A stretch of DNA of 64,000 nucleotides from a virus: positions 34,894 to 98,893 of IMG/VR virus record IMGVR_UViG_3300009506_000009. One strand, written 5' to 3'. Positions 1 through 6,200 of the stretch are shown here, one piece after another. Position 1 is the stretch's first letter. Each line of letters begins with the position of its first letter. The notes under the pieces were generated by a model. The model was given only the letters and a program-made list of their open reading frames with translations, made no database searches and was not told the DNA's origin. The translations under genes were made by a program, and so were the position numbers.

Positions 1-66
1 CTAGACCCCTTCCGAATTGAGTGACCTGGACAGTGGACCTACTTTTGATTGATGAAGGAGATTACA

Positions 67-246
67 ATGTACTTTATCTTTAATCTAAAAGCAACTAGTG
101 GTACTGCACACTATATTAAATGTGAAACCAGACAGGACCTTGAAGATCAGGTTGAATGGGCAATGAATCGAGAAGTTGCCTTCTTTGTTTCCCCTGATCT
201 TGAAACCGTTCGCAGGGTTGCGGGTGTTGAATTAGAAGAGTTTTAG
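67..246 (+). CDS. Small protein, unknown function
   Basis: A 59-aa protein. The ATG at 67 is chosen because AAGGAGATT sits just upstream; in-frame TTG and ATG at 49 and 52 lie in front of that site and are rejected. I recognise no family. The stop codon (244-246) overlaps the first bases of the RNA gene that follows, so the two are probably co-transcribed. Confidence 0.65.
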   Translation: MYFIFNLKATSGTAHYIKCETRQDLEDQVEWAMNREVAFFVSPDLETVRRVAGVELEEF

Positions 247-451
247 ATTGACCAGAGAACTCGTCGCTGTACGGCAGTGCCGTATAGAGGAACTTCAGGA
301 CTCCACTGCTAGAGGAAGGAGGCTAACGCCGATTGCACTTCCGAGGGAGCAAGCCAAACAGACCTAGCTGGAAAGCAGGGCAATGATGGTCGGGTTGGTG
401 CATAGGTAGATGACGAGATAGAACAGAATCCTGGGTAAGCTCAGTCAATCT
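245..451 (+). ncRNA. rnpB: Miniature RNase P RNA (type A-like)
   Basis: RNase P RNA is the catalytic RNA that trims 5' leaders from tRNA precursors. Seen here: AGATTGAC (245-252) pairs perfectly with GTCAATCT (444-451) as a P1 helix. GACCAGAGAACTCGTCGCTG resembles the E. coli 5' end. TACGGC/GCCGTA (270-284) forms a P3-like hairpin. AGAGGAACTTCAGGACTCC (286-304) matches conserved region I, GGAGCAAGCCAAACAG (346-361) the region before P15, and TAGGTAGATGACGAG followed by ACAGAATCCTGGGTAAG (403-439) conserved region V; CAGGA/TCCTG can form P4. The whole RNA is ~207 nt against ~350-400 nt in bacteria, and the specificity domain is reduced to about one stem-loop around GGCTAACGCC (321-330). It lies directly before tRNA-Asn at the head of the tRNA block. 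The identification is by eye; a covariance-model search would settle it. Confidence 0.75.
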
Positions 452-455
452 TTCA

Positions 456-529
456 CTGACATGTGGTATAATGGTATTATGTCCGGCTGTTAACCGGAAC
501 GATGTAGGTTCGAATCCTACCGTGTCAGC
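456..529 (+). tRNA. tRNA-Asn(GTT)
   Basis: Acceptor CTGACAT pairs with GTGTCAG (522-528). The anticodon stem TCCGG/CCGGA encloses loop CTGTTAA, giving anticodon GTT. The T arm is TAGG-TTCGAAT-CCTA. No CCA is encoded. It starts 4 nt after the RNase P-like RNA, so one primary transcript likely carries both. Confidence 0.95.
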
Positions 530-543
530 CTTTAGGAGGAACC

Positions 544-894
544 ATGGCGAAAGATCGAAACATCAGAAAGAAGACCCGCTTCAACCCATACAAGAGTTGG
601 GAAGGCGACTGTGAGAGCTTCTCAGATGCTAGTCGTCGCCAGTTTGCCGAAGAACAAGTGGACCCCCCACGCAATAGACATATTAGAAAAAAGAAGAAAC
701 TGATCTTCATTATGGCTACAGCCTATGGTACCCCAAAGTGGTACATGCCAAAGGGTGCCTGGAGAATAGGCAAGTATGAGAAGATGCGGGATGCTGAAAA
801 GGCTCTGGAGACCATGCAGAATAAACGCTGGCCTGGAGACTTCTACGAATTGAGAATCGAAGACAGGAGACCTGAGAGTGAAAAGACTGCGTAG
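544..894 (+). CDS. Basic protein, unknown function
   Basis: A 116-aa lysine- and arginine-rich protein with SD AGGAGG 5 nt before the ATG. The motif RNIRKK near the N-terminus recurs as RHIRKKKK at about residue 45, suggesting an internal duplication or two nucleic-acid contact patches. The C-terminal half has spaced aromatic and charged residues (YEKMRDAEKALETMQNKRW). The reading frame overlaps the next gene by 17 nt. No family recognised. Confidence 0.7.
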   Translation: MAKDRNIRKKTRFNPYKSWEGDCESFSDASRRQFAEEQVDPPRNRHIRKKKKLIFIMATAYGTPKWYMPKGAWRIGKYEKMRDAEKALETMQNKRWPGDFYELRIEDRRPESEKTA

Positions 895-1927
895 CTTTTT
901 AATTGGGATTGTAATCGGGCTGATCGTTGTGTATCTACTTTCATCCTGTAAGCCAGAAGAAGAGATCAAATCTATCCCACAGACTCTACCAAGGCAGTAC
1001 CAAGTAATCCTTCCATTAGCGATGAAGAATTATAGAGTTCCTACTATCGTTGCTGTTGAAGCAGAGACTCCTGCTGATCCCAATCAATACCTATGGATGG
1101 GGGATATTCTAAAAGTGTCATGTGGTGCTGAGAATACTGAACGGTATGGTATGTCGTACTGTACTGACAAGGTTAAAGGGTTCCCGGATGGAACACACAT
1201 CTGGTTACAGTTAAAGCAGGGACACTCCTGGTGGGTTACTCCAGCATGTAGACCTATACCAGAGAAGTATTGGGATGCCTGGGTTGAGCAGTTTGCTCTT
1301 GTTGTGATCCAGGAAATGGAAGACATTCTTGGTCCAGATGCAGTTTGGTATCTGTCGTATACAAATGAACCAGATACTTCTTTTGCAGGTTTGGGTGAGT
1401 GGCTCGGGTGTTGGGGTGAGACCTTTGAAGAAGGTCAATATTATGCTCAGTTCGCAAATCATGTAATCCCACAAATCCGGGCACGATATCCACATATTAG
1501 GCATGTTGTAGGTGAGTTTATTAATTATGGGTTGCCTTTTGCAGAGGGTGTAGCATCAACAATTACAGAGGCTGATGTTATCTCTTTTCATAGTTATAGT
1601 GGATGTGGCTGGAGCACAACAGGACTTGTTGAGCGTAAGATAGCTTGGTTCACAGAAAACTTTCCTGGTTTTCCCTTAGCTTTATCTGAGACAGGAATGA
1701 CCTATGATACCCCATCGGATGAATGTGATCTTCAGCAAGCAGAGTATGTAAAGTTTGTAACCAGCGATATTGATGTAGAAGCAGTGGGTTTATATACAGG
1801 CTGGCCTAACGGTTGGAAAAATACAGACTTGACAAGGTTTGATAAAGATGGTAAAATTGAACTTAAGCCGTCATATTTTGTTTACGAGTCACTACAGATA
1901 TCCAAGGGATGGGAACCTTGGAGATAA
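878..1927 (+). CDS. Predicted lipoprotein, clan GH-A-like glycoside hydrolase
   Basis: 349 aa. The N-terminus is a lipoprotein signal peptide: KRLR, a hydrophobic stretch and lipobox LLSSC with the cysteine at about residue 24. The stretch LPLAMKNY follows, typical of the linker in exported Chloroflexota proteins. The rest looks like a TIM-barrel glycosidase: SYTNEPDT carries the NEP acid/base glutamate (around residue 165) and ALSETGMTY the SETG nucleophile (around residue 270), with FHSYSG between. Known: retaining clan GH-A enzymes use such a pair of glutamates. Inference: a membrane-anchored enzyme made in the infected cell that may change the host surface. It could instead be a virion or lysis factor, but the lipobox argues against that. 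It overlaps the previous gene by 17 nt. Confidence 0.75.
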   Translation: MKRLRSFLIGIVIGLIVVYLLSSCKPEEEIKSIPQTLPRQYQVILPLAMKNYRVPTIVAVEAETPADPNQYLWMGDILKVSCGAENTERYGMSYCTDKVKGFPDGTHIWLQLKQGHSWWVTPACRPIPEKYWDAWVEQFALVVIQEMEDILGPDAVWYLSYTNEPDTSFAGLGEWLGCWGETFEEGQYYAQFANHVIPQIRARYPHIRHVVGEFINYGLPFAEGVASTITEADVISFHSYSGCGWSTTGLVERKIAWFTENFPGFPLALSETGMTYDTPSDECDLQQAEYVKFVTSDIDVEAVGLYTGWPNGWKNTDLTRFDKDGKIELKPSYFVYESLQISKGWEPWR

Positions 1928-1932
1928 ATAAT

Positions 1933-2004
1933 TGCCCTGTCGTACAACTGGCAGTATGCCTGACTCTGACTCAGGTGATCTAGGTTCAAATCCTAGCGGG
2001 GCGG
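1933..2004 (+). tRNA. tRNA-Gln(CTG)
   Basis: Acceptor TGCCCTG/CGGGGCG (T1-G72 and T6-G67 wobbles), D stem GTAC/GTAT, anticodon stem CCTGA/TCAGG with loop CTCTGAC (anticodon CTG), T arm CTAGG-TTCAAAT-CCTAG. No encoded CCA. It lies 5 nt after the glycosidase stop codon. Confidence 0.93.
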
Positions 2005-2007
2005 CTA

Positions 2008-2134
2008 GTGTATATAAGGTTCGTTACTAAGACGTATGCAGTGGAAGGTTGTTGGAGTTGCGTCCAAGAGGAAGCCTTTATCCGGGCACGTCGGGATACG
2101 GCATTCCACAAACCTCACTTCGAAGTATATACAC
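2008..2134 (+). ncRNA. Structured RNA of unknown class (RNA 1)
   Basis: The 127-nt gap between tRNA genes folds as nested helices. GTGTATATA (2008-2016) pairs perfectly with TATATACAC (2126-2134), AGGTT (2017-2021) with AACCT (2111-2115), and GTGGAA (2041-2046) with TTCCAC (2104-2109). Inside are hairpins TTGGA-GTTGCG-TCCAA (2052-2067) and TATCC/GGATA (about 2080-2098). This layered pairing with no credible reading frame points to a multibranched RNA. I cannot match it to a named class. Confidence 0.55.
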
Positions 2135-2136
2135 AA

Positions 2137-2233
2137 ACAGGCTAATAAAGGCAAGTCTCGATTGAGACAGGAACTGTATGGTAGCCACTACACACCGTAG
2201 ACCCGGAGACTCCCTCACCTTGCCTTGGCCTGT
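2137..2233 (+). ncRNA. Structured RNA of unknown class (RNA 2)
   Basis: Closing helices are ACAGGC (2137-2142) with GCCTGT (2228-2233) and AGGCAAG (2149-2155) with CTTGCCT (2219-2225). Within lies the palindrome GTCTCGATTGAGAC (2155-2168), a member of the operator-like family seen elsewhere in the window, so this could be an RNA hairpin, a protein site, or both. It ends 7 nt before tRNA-His. No known class recognised. Confidence 0.45.
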
Positions 2234-2240
2234 ATAACAT

Positions 2241-2314
2241 GGAGCCTATAGTATAACGGTTCAACATTCCTGACTGTGGATCAGGAGATACGGGTTCGAA
2301 TCCCGTTAGGCTCC
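2241..2314 (+). tRNA. tRNA-His(GTG)
   Basis: Anticodon stem CCTGA/TCAGG encloses CTGTGGA (anticodon GTG). Acceptor GAGCCTA/TAGGCTC, with an extra encoded G at -1 (2241) opposite C73 (2314), the hallmark of bacterial histidine tRNA. No CCA is encoded. Confidence 0.95.
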
Positions 2315-2326
2315 CAAGGAGTTACA

Positions 2327-2500
2327 ATGAGTAAATATCAGATCGAAGAAAACCCAGGTGATCTGCCTACAGTATTGATGGTTGGTACCTTTAGCATTGA
2401 TCAGCTTCAAGAGATTATTGCTGAGATGGAAGACTTGTATGCTTCCCAGGATACTGACTTTACTGATGAGATTGTTTCTCAGATGATGGAGGATCGCTAA
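2327..2500 (+). CDS. Small acidic protein, unknown function
   Basis: 57 aa from the ATG at 2327, preceded by AAGGAG. The longer frame upstream runs through tRNA-His and is rejected. The sequence is amphipathic (IDQLQEIIAEMEDLYAS, then TDEIVSQMMEDR), consistent with a small helical binding protein. Its TAA shares an A with the next ATG, so translation is likely coupled. Confidence 0.7.
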   Translation: MSKYQIEENPGDLPTVLMVGTFSIDQLQEIIAEMEDLYASQDTDFTDEIVSQMMEDR

Positions 2501-2910
2501 TGGCAGTTCTCGTAGGCAAGAATGCTGTAATCACCATTGACAACTCCAAACCGTTTTATACCACTGAGTTTGACTTGACGCCTATCAAGTATGTCAAAGA
2601 TGCTCTTCCAGAAGTTAGCATCACTGCTAATTTTGATGGTCTTGGTCCTTCATTAGACCTGTTCAGTTATGCTCAATACCATACAACCACGTTGTATTAC
2701 GAGACTGGAACATATTGGTTCTGCCACCGCAACAAGATGGAAGTATATACACGTGGTATGACAGTACTTGATAATACAGTTAGTATTGACTTCGAAGTTG
2801 TTCCTGGATCAGAAGTTGACCTAACAAACTATAGCTGGATTGCACGCTTCCTACGTTTCGTGTTTCGCCACAAAATGGGAAGAGTGGCAATTGAATACTT
2901 TACGAGGTGA
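2500..2910 (+). CDS. Phage protein, unknown function
   Basis: 136 aa, starting on the last base of the previous stop codon. The first hundred residues alternate beta-type segments (VITIDN, YYETGTYWF, NTVSIDFEVVPG); the C-terminus is basic (RFLRFVFRHKMGR). I see no catalytic motif. Confidence 0.65.
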   Translation: MAVLVGKNAVITIDNSKPFYTTEFDLTPIKYVKDALPEVSITANFDGLGPSLDLFSYAQYHTTTLYYETGTYWFCHRNKMEVYTRGMTVLDNTVSIDFEVVPGSEVDLTNYSWIARFLRFVFRHKMGRVAIEYFTR

Positions 2911-2912
2911 GT

Positions 2913-3185
2913 ATGCCTGTTATCTGGAAGTATGATCTTAGTGAAGTAGAGAGGCTAACGTATGTAGACATTCCAGGTCTGATACAGGTTTTGTCCGTTG
3001 GCACTCAGGATGATCAACCAGTTGTATGGGTTATGTGCCAGCCAAAAGAGCCAACGAAAAGGTACTTATTCTGGTATGCTCAAACAGGCCGTCCGTTTGA
3101 TCCAGACAAAGGTCTAAAGTATATTAATACAACTCAACACATGGGCGGTTTGTATGTAGCTCATTGGTTTTATATGCGGGTGTGA
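2913..3185 (+). CDS. Small protein overlapping tRNA-Gly
   Basis: 90 aa from ATG 2913, with GAGGTGAG directly in front; an in-frame GTG at 2907 lies inside that site and is rejected. Tryptophan- and tyrosine-rich, with no recognised family. The last ten bases, including the stop, are the first ten of tRNA-Gly(TCC), so translation and tRNA maturation draw on the same RNA segment. Confidence 0.65.
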   Translation: MPVIWKYDLSEVERLTYVDIPGLIQVLSVGTQDDQPVVWVMCQPKEPTKRYLFWYAQTGRPFDPDKGLKYINTTQHMGGLYVAHWFYMRV

Positions 3186-3246
3186 TGTAATGGTAACGTG
3201 CCGTCCTTCCAAGTCGGTCTTCGGAGTTCGAGTCTCCGCACCCGCA
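3176..3246 (+). tRNA. tRNA-Gly(TCC)
   Basis: Acceptor GCGGGTG/CACCCGC, anticodon loop CTTCCAA (anticodon TCC) on stem CCGTC/GTCGG with one T-T mismatch, T arm CGGAG-TTCGAGT-CTCCG, discriminator A. No CCA encoded. Its first ten bases are the 3' end of the preceding coding gene. Confidence 0.92.
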
Positions 3247-3302
3247 CTTTTCATGTAATGATAATACCCCTTAGGAGGCACTATCACTACACAAAACATC
3301 AT

Positions 3303-3373
3303 GCGGTATTAGTTTAGGGGTAAAACGAGTGCTTGCCAAGTACTAGTCAGCAGTTCAAATCTGCTATACCGCT
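3303..3373 (+). tRNA. tRNA-Gly(GCC)
   Basis: Acceptor GCGGTAT/ATACCGC, anticodon loop TTGCCAA (GCC) on stem AGTGC/GTACT, T arm AGCAG-TTCAAAT-CTGCT. No encoded CCA. The 56-nt gap before it contains AGGAGG but no downstream reading frame. Confidence 0.93.
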
Positions 3374-3401
3374 CTGGTAACCATTAGACAGGAGAGAGGA
3401 T

Positions 3402-3674
3402 ATGTCTGAAAAAGTGTTTGTTTTGGTGAGTGAAGAAGGGGATGTGTATGGTGTGTTCAAAGATAAGGAAAATCTTGAATGGGAAATCCTGCGAGCCGCA
3501 ATGGACGGGTATGACCGGGACCCGGAACTACCATCGCCAGAGTTTGCATCCTTCTGTCTGATCCCGAACTACTATTCAGAAAACTCATATGGAGTTTACG
3601 TTGCAGGTATGGGAAAACACCCTGAGCCTTTCCTTTGGGATGTTGTTTATCTAGAAGAGAGCACACTCTATTAA
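3402..3674 (+). CDS. Small protein, unknown function
   Basis: 90 aa preceded by AGGAGAGAGG. The N-terminus EKVFVLVSEEGDVYGVF resembles the strand-turn-strand opening of many small phage proteins that read 'value, then context'. No family recognised. The stop abuts tRNA-Arg with one base between. Confidence 0.7.
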   Translation: MSEKVFVLVSEEGDVYGVFKDKENLEWEILRAAMDGYDRDPELPSPEFASFCLIPNYYSENSYGVYVAGMGKHPEPFLWDVVYLEESTLY

Positions 3675-3675
3675 T

Positions 3676-3747
3676 GCCCTGGTAGTCGAGCGGATAAGAC
3701 GCTACCCTGCGAAGGTAGAAGCGAAGGTTCGAGTCCTTCCTGGGGCA
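3676..3747 (+). tRNA. tRNA-Arg(GCG)
   Basis: Acceptor GCCCTGG/CTGGGGC, D stem GTC/GAC, anticodon stem CTACC/GGTAG with loop CTGCGAA (GCG), T arm GAAGG-TTCGAGT-CCTTC, discriminator A. Anticodon GCG would read CGC directly, and CGT only if A34 or wobble pairing allows, which is unusual because bacterial hosts normally use ICG. No CCA encoded. Confidence 0.9.
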
Positions 3748-3748
3748 C

Positions 3749-3777
3749 TTGACAACTTCCGGCTCGTATGGTAAAAT
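3749..3777 (+). promoter_or_regulatory. Sigma70-type promoter
   Basis: TTGACA (3749-3754), a 17-bp spacer, TAAAAT (3772-3777). The -10 box overlaps the start of the HNH reading frame, and transcription should begin near 3784, inside a long hairpin (GCCGGG/CCCGGC with GGGG/CCCC and TGGAG/CTCCA inside, about 3783-3833). It can serve tRNA-Cys and the genes downstream. Confidence 0.75.
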
Positions 3778-4085
3778 ACTTTTGCCGGGTTGGGGAAACT
3801 CTGGAGCGAGTCACTCCACCCCTCCCGGCTCCACGATATGGCGCAGATACCGAACGGTCAGAGTATTCTTGTATCATCTGTGGTTGGAATGAGATTAGTC
3901 CATCACTAGGATATTCTCCCCTACAAATAGACCATATCAACGGAGATTGGACGGATAACTCTCCAAAAAATCTTAGAGTTATATGTCCTAATTGTCACAG
4001 CCTCACGCCAACATACGGTTCTCAGAATACAACAATAGAGAAAAACGCAAGAGGTAGAGGCTTACAAAGAGAGTACAAGGGGTAA
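3768..4085 (+). CDS. HNH endonuclease (homing-type), possibly 5'-truncated
   Basis: 105 aa. The nuclease core is clear: CIICGW, then LQIDHINGDWTDNSPKNLR, then CPNCHS, i.e. zinc ligands plus the catalytic DHINGD. Such small HNH proteins nick or cut DNA and often spread as free-standing homing genes. The only usual start in frame is the ATG at 3768, but it has no SD and sits upstream of the promoter's start point, so the first ~30 residues may not be real. The stop lies inside the acceptor arm of tRNA-Cys. Confidence 0.75.
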   Translation: MVKYFCRVGETLERVTPPLPAPRYGADTERSEYSCIICGWNEISPSLGYSPLQIDHINGDWTDNSPKNLRVICPNCHSLTPTYGSQNTTIEKNARGRGLQREYKG

Positions 4086-4148
4086 GAGCCATATGGAGAG
4101 GCTACGGTCTGCAAAACCGTTTAAGGAGTTCGATTCTCCATTACCCCT
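4079..4148 (+). tRNA. tRNA-Cys(GCA)
   Basis: Acceptor GGGGTAA/TTACCCC, anticodon stem ACGGT/ACCGT with loop CTGCAAA (GCA), T stem GGAG/CTCC with a mismatch at 49-65, discriminator T. No CCA. It shares seven bases with the HNH gene. Confidence 0.92.
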
Positions 4149-4159
4149 CTGGAGAAACT

Positions 4160-4342
4160 ATGTGGTTAAACTTAAAGCTCTGGTTAGAAGAATGGTGGAT
4201 ACTAATGTATAATTGGTATCGCTTAAAGAAGATCAACTACTTGATGTGGAAGCTTGATCGTCTAATGAAAAAGCATATTGTGGTTGAAGGTGACTTTAAA
4301 GTGAGTGAAGAACAGGAGAGTAGTAATGAGTCGAAGCAATAA
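4160..4342 (+). CDS. Small tryptophan-rich amphipathic protein
   Basis: 60 aa with GGAGAA before ATG 4160. The first 40 residues alternate W/L/Y with K/R (WLNLKLWLEEWW, LMWKLDRLMKK), fitting a membrane-surface helix; the tail is acidic. Start and end overlap neighbours tightly. No family known. Confidence 0.6.
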   Translation: MWLNLKLWLEEWWILMYNWYRLKKINYLMWKLDRLMKKHIVVEGDFKVSEEQESSNESKQ

Positions 4343-4475
4343 AGAAATCAAACGGTTGGTGTCTGATGCGGCCTTGATAGTTGCTGGAATGGTTTTGTTT
4401 GTGTATGGTTTTGTGTCCAAAGACCCGTATGTGGCTTTTGGCGGGGCTGTTTGTTTTATTGTGGGGTTAATATAG
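4326..4475 (+). CDS. Small two-helix membrane protein
   Basis: 49 aa starting at ATG 4326 (SD GGAGAG), overlapping the previous gene by 17 nt. After a basic N-terminus (SRSNKEIKR) come two hydrophobic stretches, AALIVAGMVLFVYGFV and VAFGGAVCFIVGLI, split by SKDPY. Likely an inner-membrane hairpin; function unknown. Confidence 0.65.
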   Translation: MSRSNKEIKRLVSDAALIVAGMVLFVYGFVSKDPYVAFGGAVCFIVGLI

Positions 4476-4518
4476 TGTGCCTATATCGACTCCCACTTGC
4501 GTCTCTAGGAGTTTAGTA

Positions 4519-4716
4519 ATGGCAGGAGAAAATATAGAACTAGGGTTGACGTGCATTAACGATGAGTTTCAGGATGCAGATGCGGTTGCCTTTGAAGACG
4601 ATCATGGTTTGCTTATTAGCTTATCCCACGATACGTACATCCGAATTGAGCCACAGGTGTTCCCAAAGCTGATCGCACTGATGGCAGAAACAATGGATGG
4701 GATGGTAGCCTTTTAA
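4519..4716 (+). CDS. Small acidic protein, unknown function
   Basis: 65 aa from ATG 4519, preceded by AGGAGTTTAGTA; an in-frame GTG at 4477 lacks an SD. Contains LLISLSHDTYIRIEP and a C-terminal amphipathic helix (FPKLIALMAETMDGM). The stop is 9 nt before tRNA-Ser. No family recognised. Confidence 0.65.
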   Translation: MAGENIELGLTCINDEFQDADAVAFEDDHGLLISLSHDTYIRIEPQVFPKLIALMAETMDGMVAF

Positions 4717-4725
4717 TAATCGTAT

Positions 4726-4812
4726 GGAGTCGTGACAGAGTACGGTAATGTGCCCGGTTGCTACCCGGAGACCATGGGAAACCATGCGGAGGTTCAAATC
4801 CCCCCGGCTCCG
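4726..4812 (+). tRNA. tRNA-Ser(GCT)
   Basis: Type II tRNA of 87 nt. Acceptor GGAGTCG/CGGCTCC, anticodon loop TTGCTAC (GCT), long variable arm with CATGG/CCATG stem, T loop TTCAAAT. No CCA encoded. Confidence 0.92.
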
Positions 4813-4859
4813 CTGATGATTGTAGTATGAAGATGTTCGAAACTAACATAAGGAAAATC

Positions 4860-4934
4860 ATGTTTTACTTTAACACTCAGAGCTTATCCATAGCTAAATC
4901 CCAATTGCCACTACTTGTGGAGTTTTTGGTTTGA
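4860..4934 (+). CDS. Possible 24-aa peptide
   Basis: ATG 4860 follows AAGGAAAATC; the frame could also begin at ATG 4827 (36 aa). It ends just before an operator-like palindrome, GTCTCGATTGATAC (4943-4956), and a terminator. Leader peptide or chance frame; the sequence cannot decide. Confidence 0.25.
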   Translation: MFYFNTQSLSIAKSQLPLLVEFLV

Positions 4935-4964
4935 GTGGATAAGTCTCGATTGATACAATGATTG

Positions 4965-4990
4965 GACCACCCAGGCCGGATGGTCTTTTT
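4965..4990 (+). terminator. Intrinsic terminator
   Basis: GACCA...TGGTC hairpin with a GC-rich loop, followed by TTTTT. It closes the transcript of the tRNA-Ser block before the promoter at 5001. Confidence 0.7.
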
Positions 4991-5000
4991 ATTTGGAACC

Positions 5001-5029
5001 TTGACAACTGAATAGTAATGTGGTAAACT
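5001..5029 (+). promoter_or_regulatory. Sigma70-type promoter
   Basis: TTGACA (5001-5006), 17-bp spacer, TAAACT (5024-5029). Expected start point near 5036, which is exactly a GTG codon opening the next small gene. Confidence 0.7.
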
Positions 5030-5035
5030 ATACTC

Positions 5036-5128
5036 GTGACGAAAAACAAACTCTTTCTCATTATTGCAATCTGCATCTTTCTAGGTCTCAGCCTGCTAGG
5101 TGCAATCTCATATCTGATGTTTTCTTAG
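5036..5128 (+). CDS. 30-aa single-span membrane peptide, leaderless
   Basis: GTG at 5036 coincides with the predicted transcription start, so the mRNA would be leaderless. Sequence: basic TKNK, then one hydrophobic span (LFLIIAICIFLGLSLLGAI) and a short tail. Followed 10 nt later by tRNA-Met. Function unknown; it may be a holin-like or regulatory micropeptide. Confidence 0.5.
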   Translation: MTKNKLFLIIAICIFLGLSLLGAISYLMFS

Positions 5129-5138
5129 CAATAATATT

Positions 5139-5211
5139 GGAGGCGTAGCGCAAAGGTTAGAGCACCCGTCTCATAAACGGTAGGTTGAGAGTTCGATTCT
5201 CTCCGCCTCCA
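5139..5211 (+). tRNA. tRNA-Met(CAT), elongator or Ile2
   Basis: Acceptor GGAGGCG/CGCCTCC, anticodon loop CTCATAA (CAT), T arm GAGAG-TTCGATT-CTCTC, discriminator A. A paired G1-C72 excludes an initiator tRNA. CAT could also be an Ile2 tRNA modified by TilS; sequence alone does not tell. No CCA. Confidence 0.9.
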
Positions 5212-5222
5212 CAGGAGTTCTT

Positions 5223-5735
5223 ATGATCATTGGATGTGTATATAGGCTAGAAGCAAGTGGTGATGTGAATGGTATCCCGCTGTTTCTGTATGATAACGGA
5301 AGTACCGTGGATGTCCGTGGTTTCCCTAACATAACGTCTGACGACATGAAGTTCGTGCTCTCATGGGCGTCCAAACCAACGGATGATGATATAGAGATCG
5401 TGTGGAAAAATATCTCAGCACCATACTTTTTGCACCTGTTCCGTGATCAGTATGTATCTGAGGTCCCAATTCAATACGTGCATATTGGTATCTTCAAACA
5501 TCTGGCGTACAAGTATCCGCCAGCAATGGTACAGCACGATGTCACCAGCCAATTAAAATCCCTTGATGCATATTGGTCAAACGTGGCACGGCAGGTTGCT
5601 GGACTAACTAACTTACAACAGTGGACCATGCTTGAGCTTCGTGACCTGAAATATACACCGGAGCAGATTGCTAATGAGCTTGGGATCGATGAAGCTGTTG
5701 TGATCGAGTACTTCAAAACAAACATATTGGTATAG
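5223..5735 (+). CDS. Protein with C-terminal helix-turn-helix
   Basis: 170 aa, SD CAGGAG. The last 45 residues (LQQWTMLELRDLKYTPEQIA, then NELGIDEAVVIEYF) have the pattern of a sigma-region-4/LuxR-type HTH, suggesting DNA binding. The first ~120 residues are unknown. It may be a transcriptional regulator embedded in the tRNA block. Stop codon 1 nt before tRNA-Lys. Confidence 0.65.
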   Translation: MIIGCVYRLEASGDVNGIPLFLYDNGSTVDVRGFPNITSDDMKFVLSWASKPTDDDIEIVWKNISAPYFLHLFRDQYVSEVPIQYVHIGIFKHLAYKYPPAMVQHDVTSQLKSLDAYWSNVARQVAGLTNLQQWTMLELRDLKYTPEQIANELGIDEAVVIEYFKTNILV

Positions 5736-5736
5736 A

Positions 5737-5810
5737 GCCGTCATAGTTTAATGGATAAAACAGACGCCTTTTAAGCGATCAGACTGAGGGTTCGAGTCCT
5801 TCTGGCGGCA
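5737..5810 (+). tRNA. tRNA-Lys(TTT)
   Basis: Acceptor GCCGTCA/TGGCGGC, anticodon loop CTTTTAA (TTT) on a stem with one A-A mismatch, T arm GAGGG-TTCGAGT-CCTTC, discriminator A. No CCA encoded. Confidence 0.9.
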
Positions 5811-5831
5811 TAAAAACTATGGAAATCATAA

Positions 5832-6113
5832 ATGCACATTGACAAGTTCAACAGCTACGTGCGTATTCTAAGCACACGTTTTTGGGTAAGACATTGGTAC
5901 AACTTCTATGATGTGCCCCTGTTTACTGACCACAAGCGCACTATGGCGATCAGCCTAATTGACCTTGTTGATCGTAAGAATATGTTTGAAGAAGTCTGTC
6001 GGGACTTAAAGAAAGCCGGGTTTGATGTCCGAGTAAAGCTGGATGCAACTAGCCCCTACCCATATGCGGAGTTGGTTGCGTTTGTAGAAAGAACAGATTG
6101 GCCTATAGTGTAA
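5832..6113 (+). CDS. Small protein overlapping tRNA-Gln
   Basis: 93 aa; ATG 5832 has only a weak GGAAA upstream. Features a basic aromatic N-terminus (YVRILSTRFWVRHWYNFY) and a C-terminal part VRVKLDATSPYPYAELVAFV. The last 15 nt are the 5' end of tRNA-Gln(TTG). No family recognised. Confidence 0.6.
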   Translation: MHIDKFNSYVRILSTRFWVRHWYNFYDVPLFTDHKRTMAISLIDLVDRKNMFEEVCRDLKKAGFDVRVKLDATSPYPYAELVAFVERTDWPIV

Positions 6114-6170
6114 TGGTTATCACGTCTGCCTTTGAAGCAGAAGACCCAGGTTCGAACCCTGGTGGGCCAG
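6099..6170 (+). tRNA. tRNA-Gln(TTG)
   Basis: Acceptor TGGCCTA/TGGGCCA, D stem GTG/CAC, anticodon stem TCTGC/GCAGA with loop CTTTGAA (TTG), T arm CCAGG-TTCGAAC-CCTGG, discriminator G. No CCA. Its 5' 15 nt are shared with the preceding gene. Confidence 0.95.
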
Positions 6171-6200
6171 CTAACCTATCAATGAGTGAAGGAGATTAAA

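Noticed and set aside
3755-3771. The spacer ACTTCCGGCTCGTATGG resembles the E. coli lac promoter region.
   Set aside because: A 15-bp match without any other lac sequence; more likely chance or promoter convergence than vector contamination.
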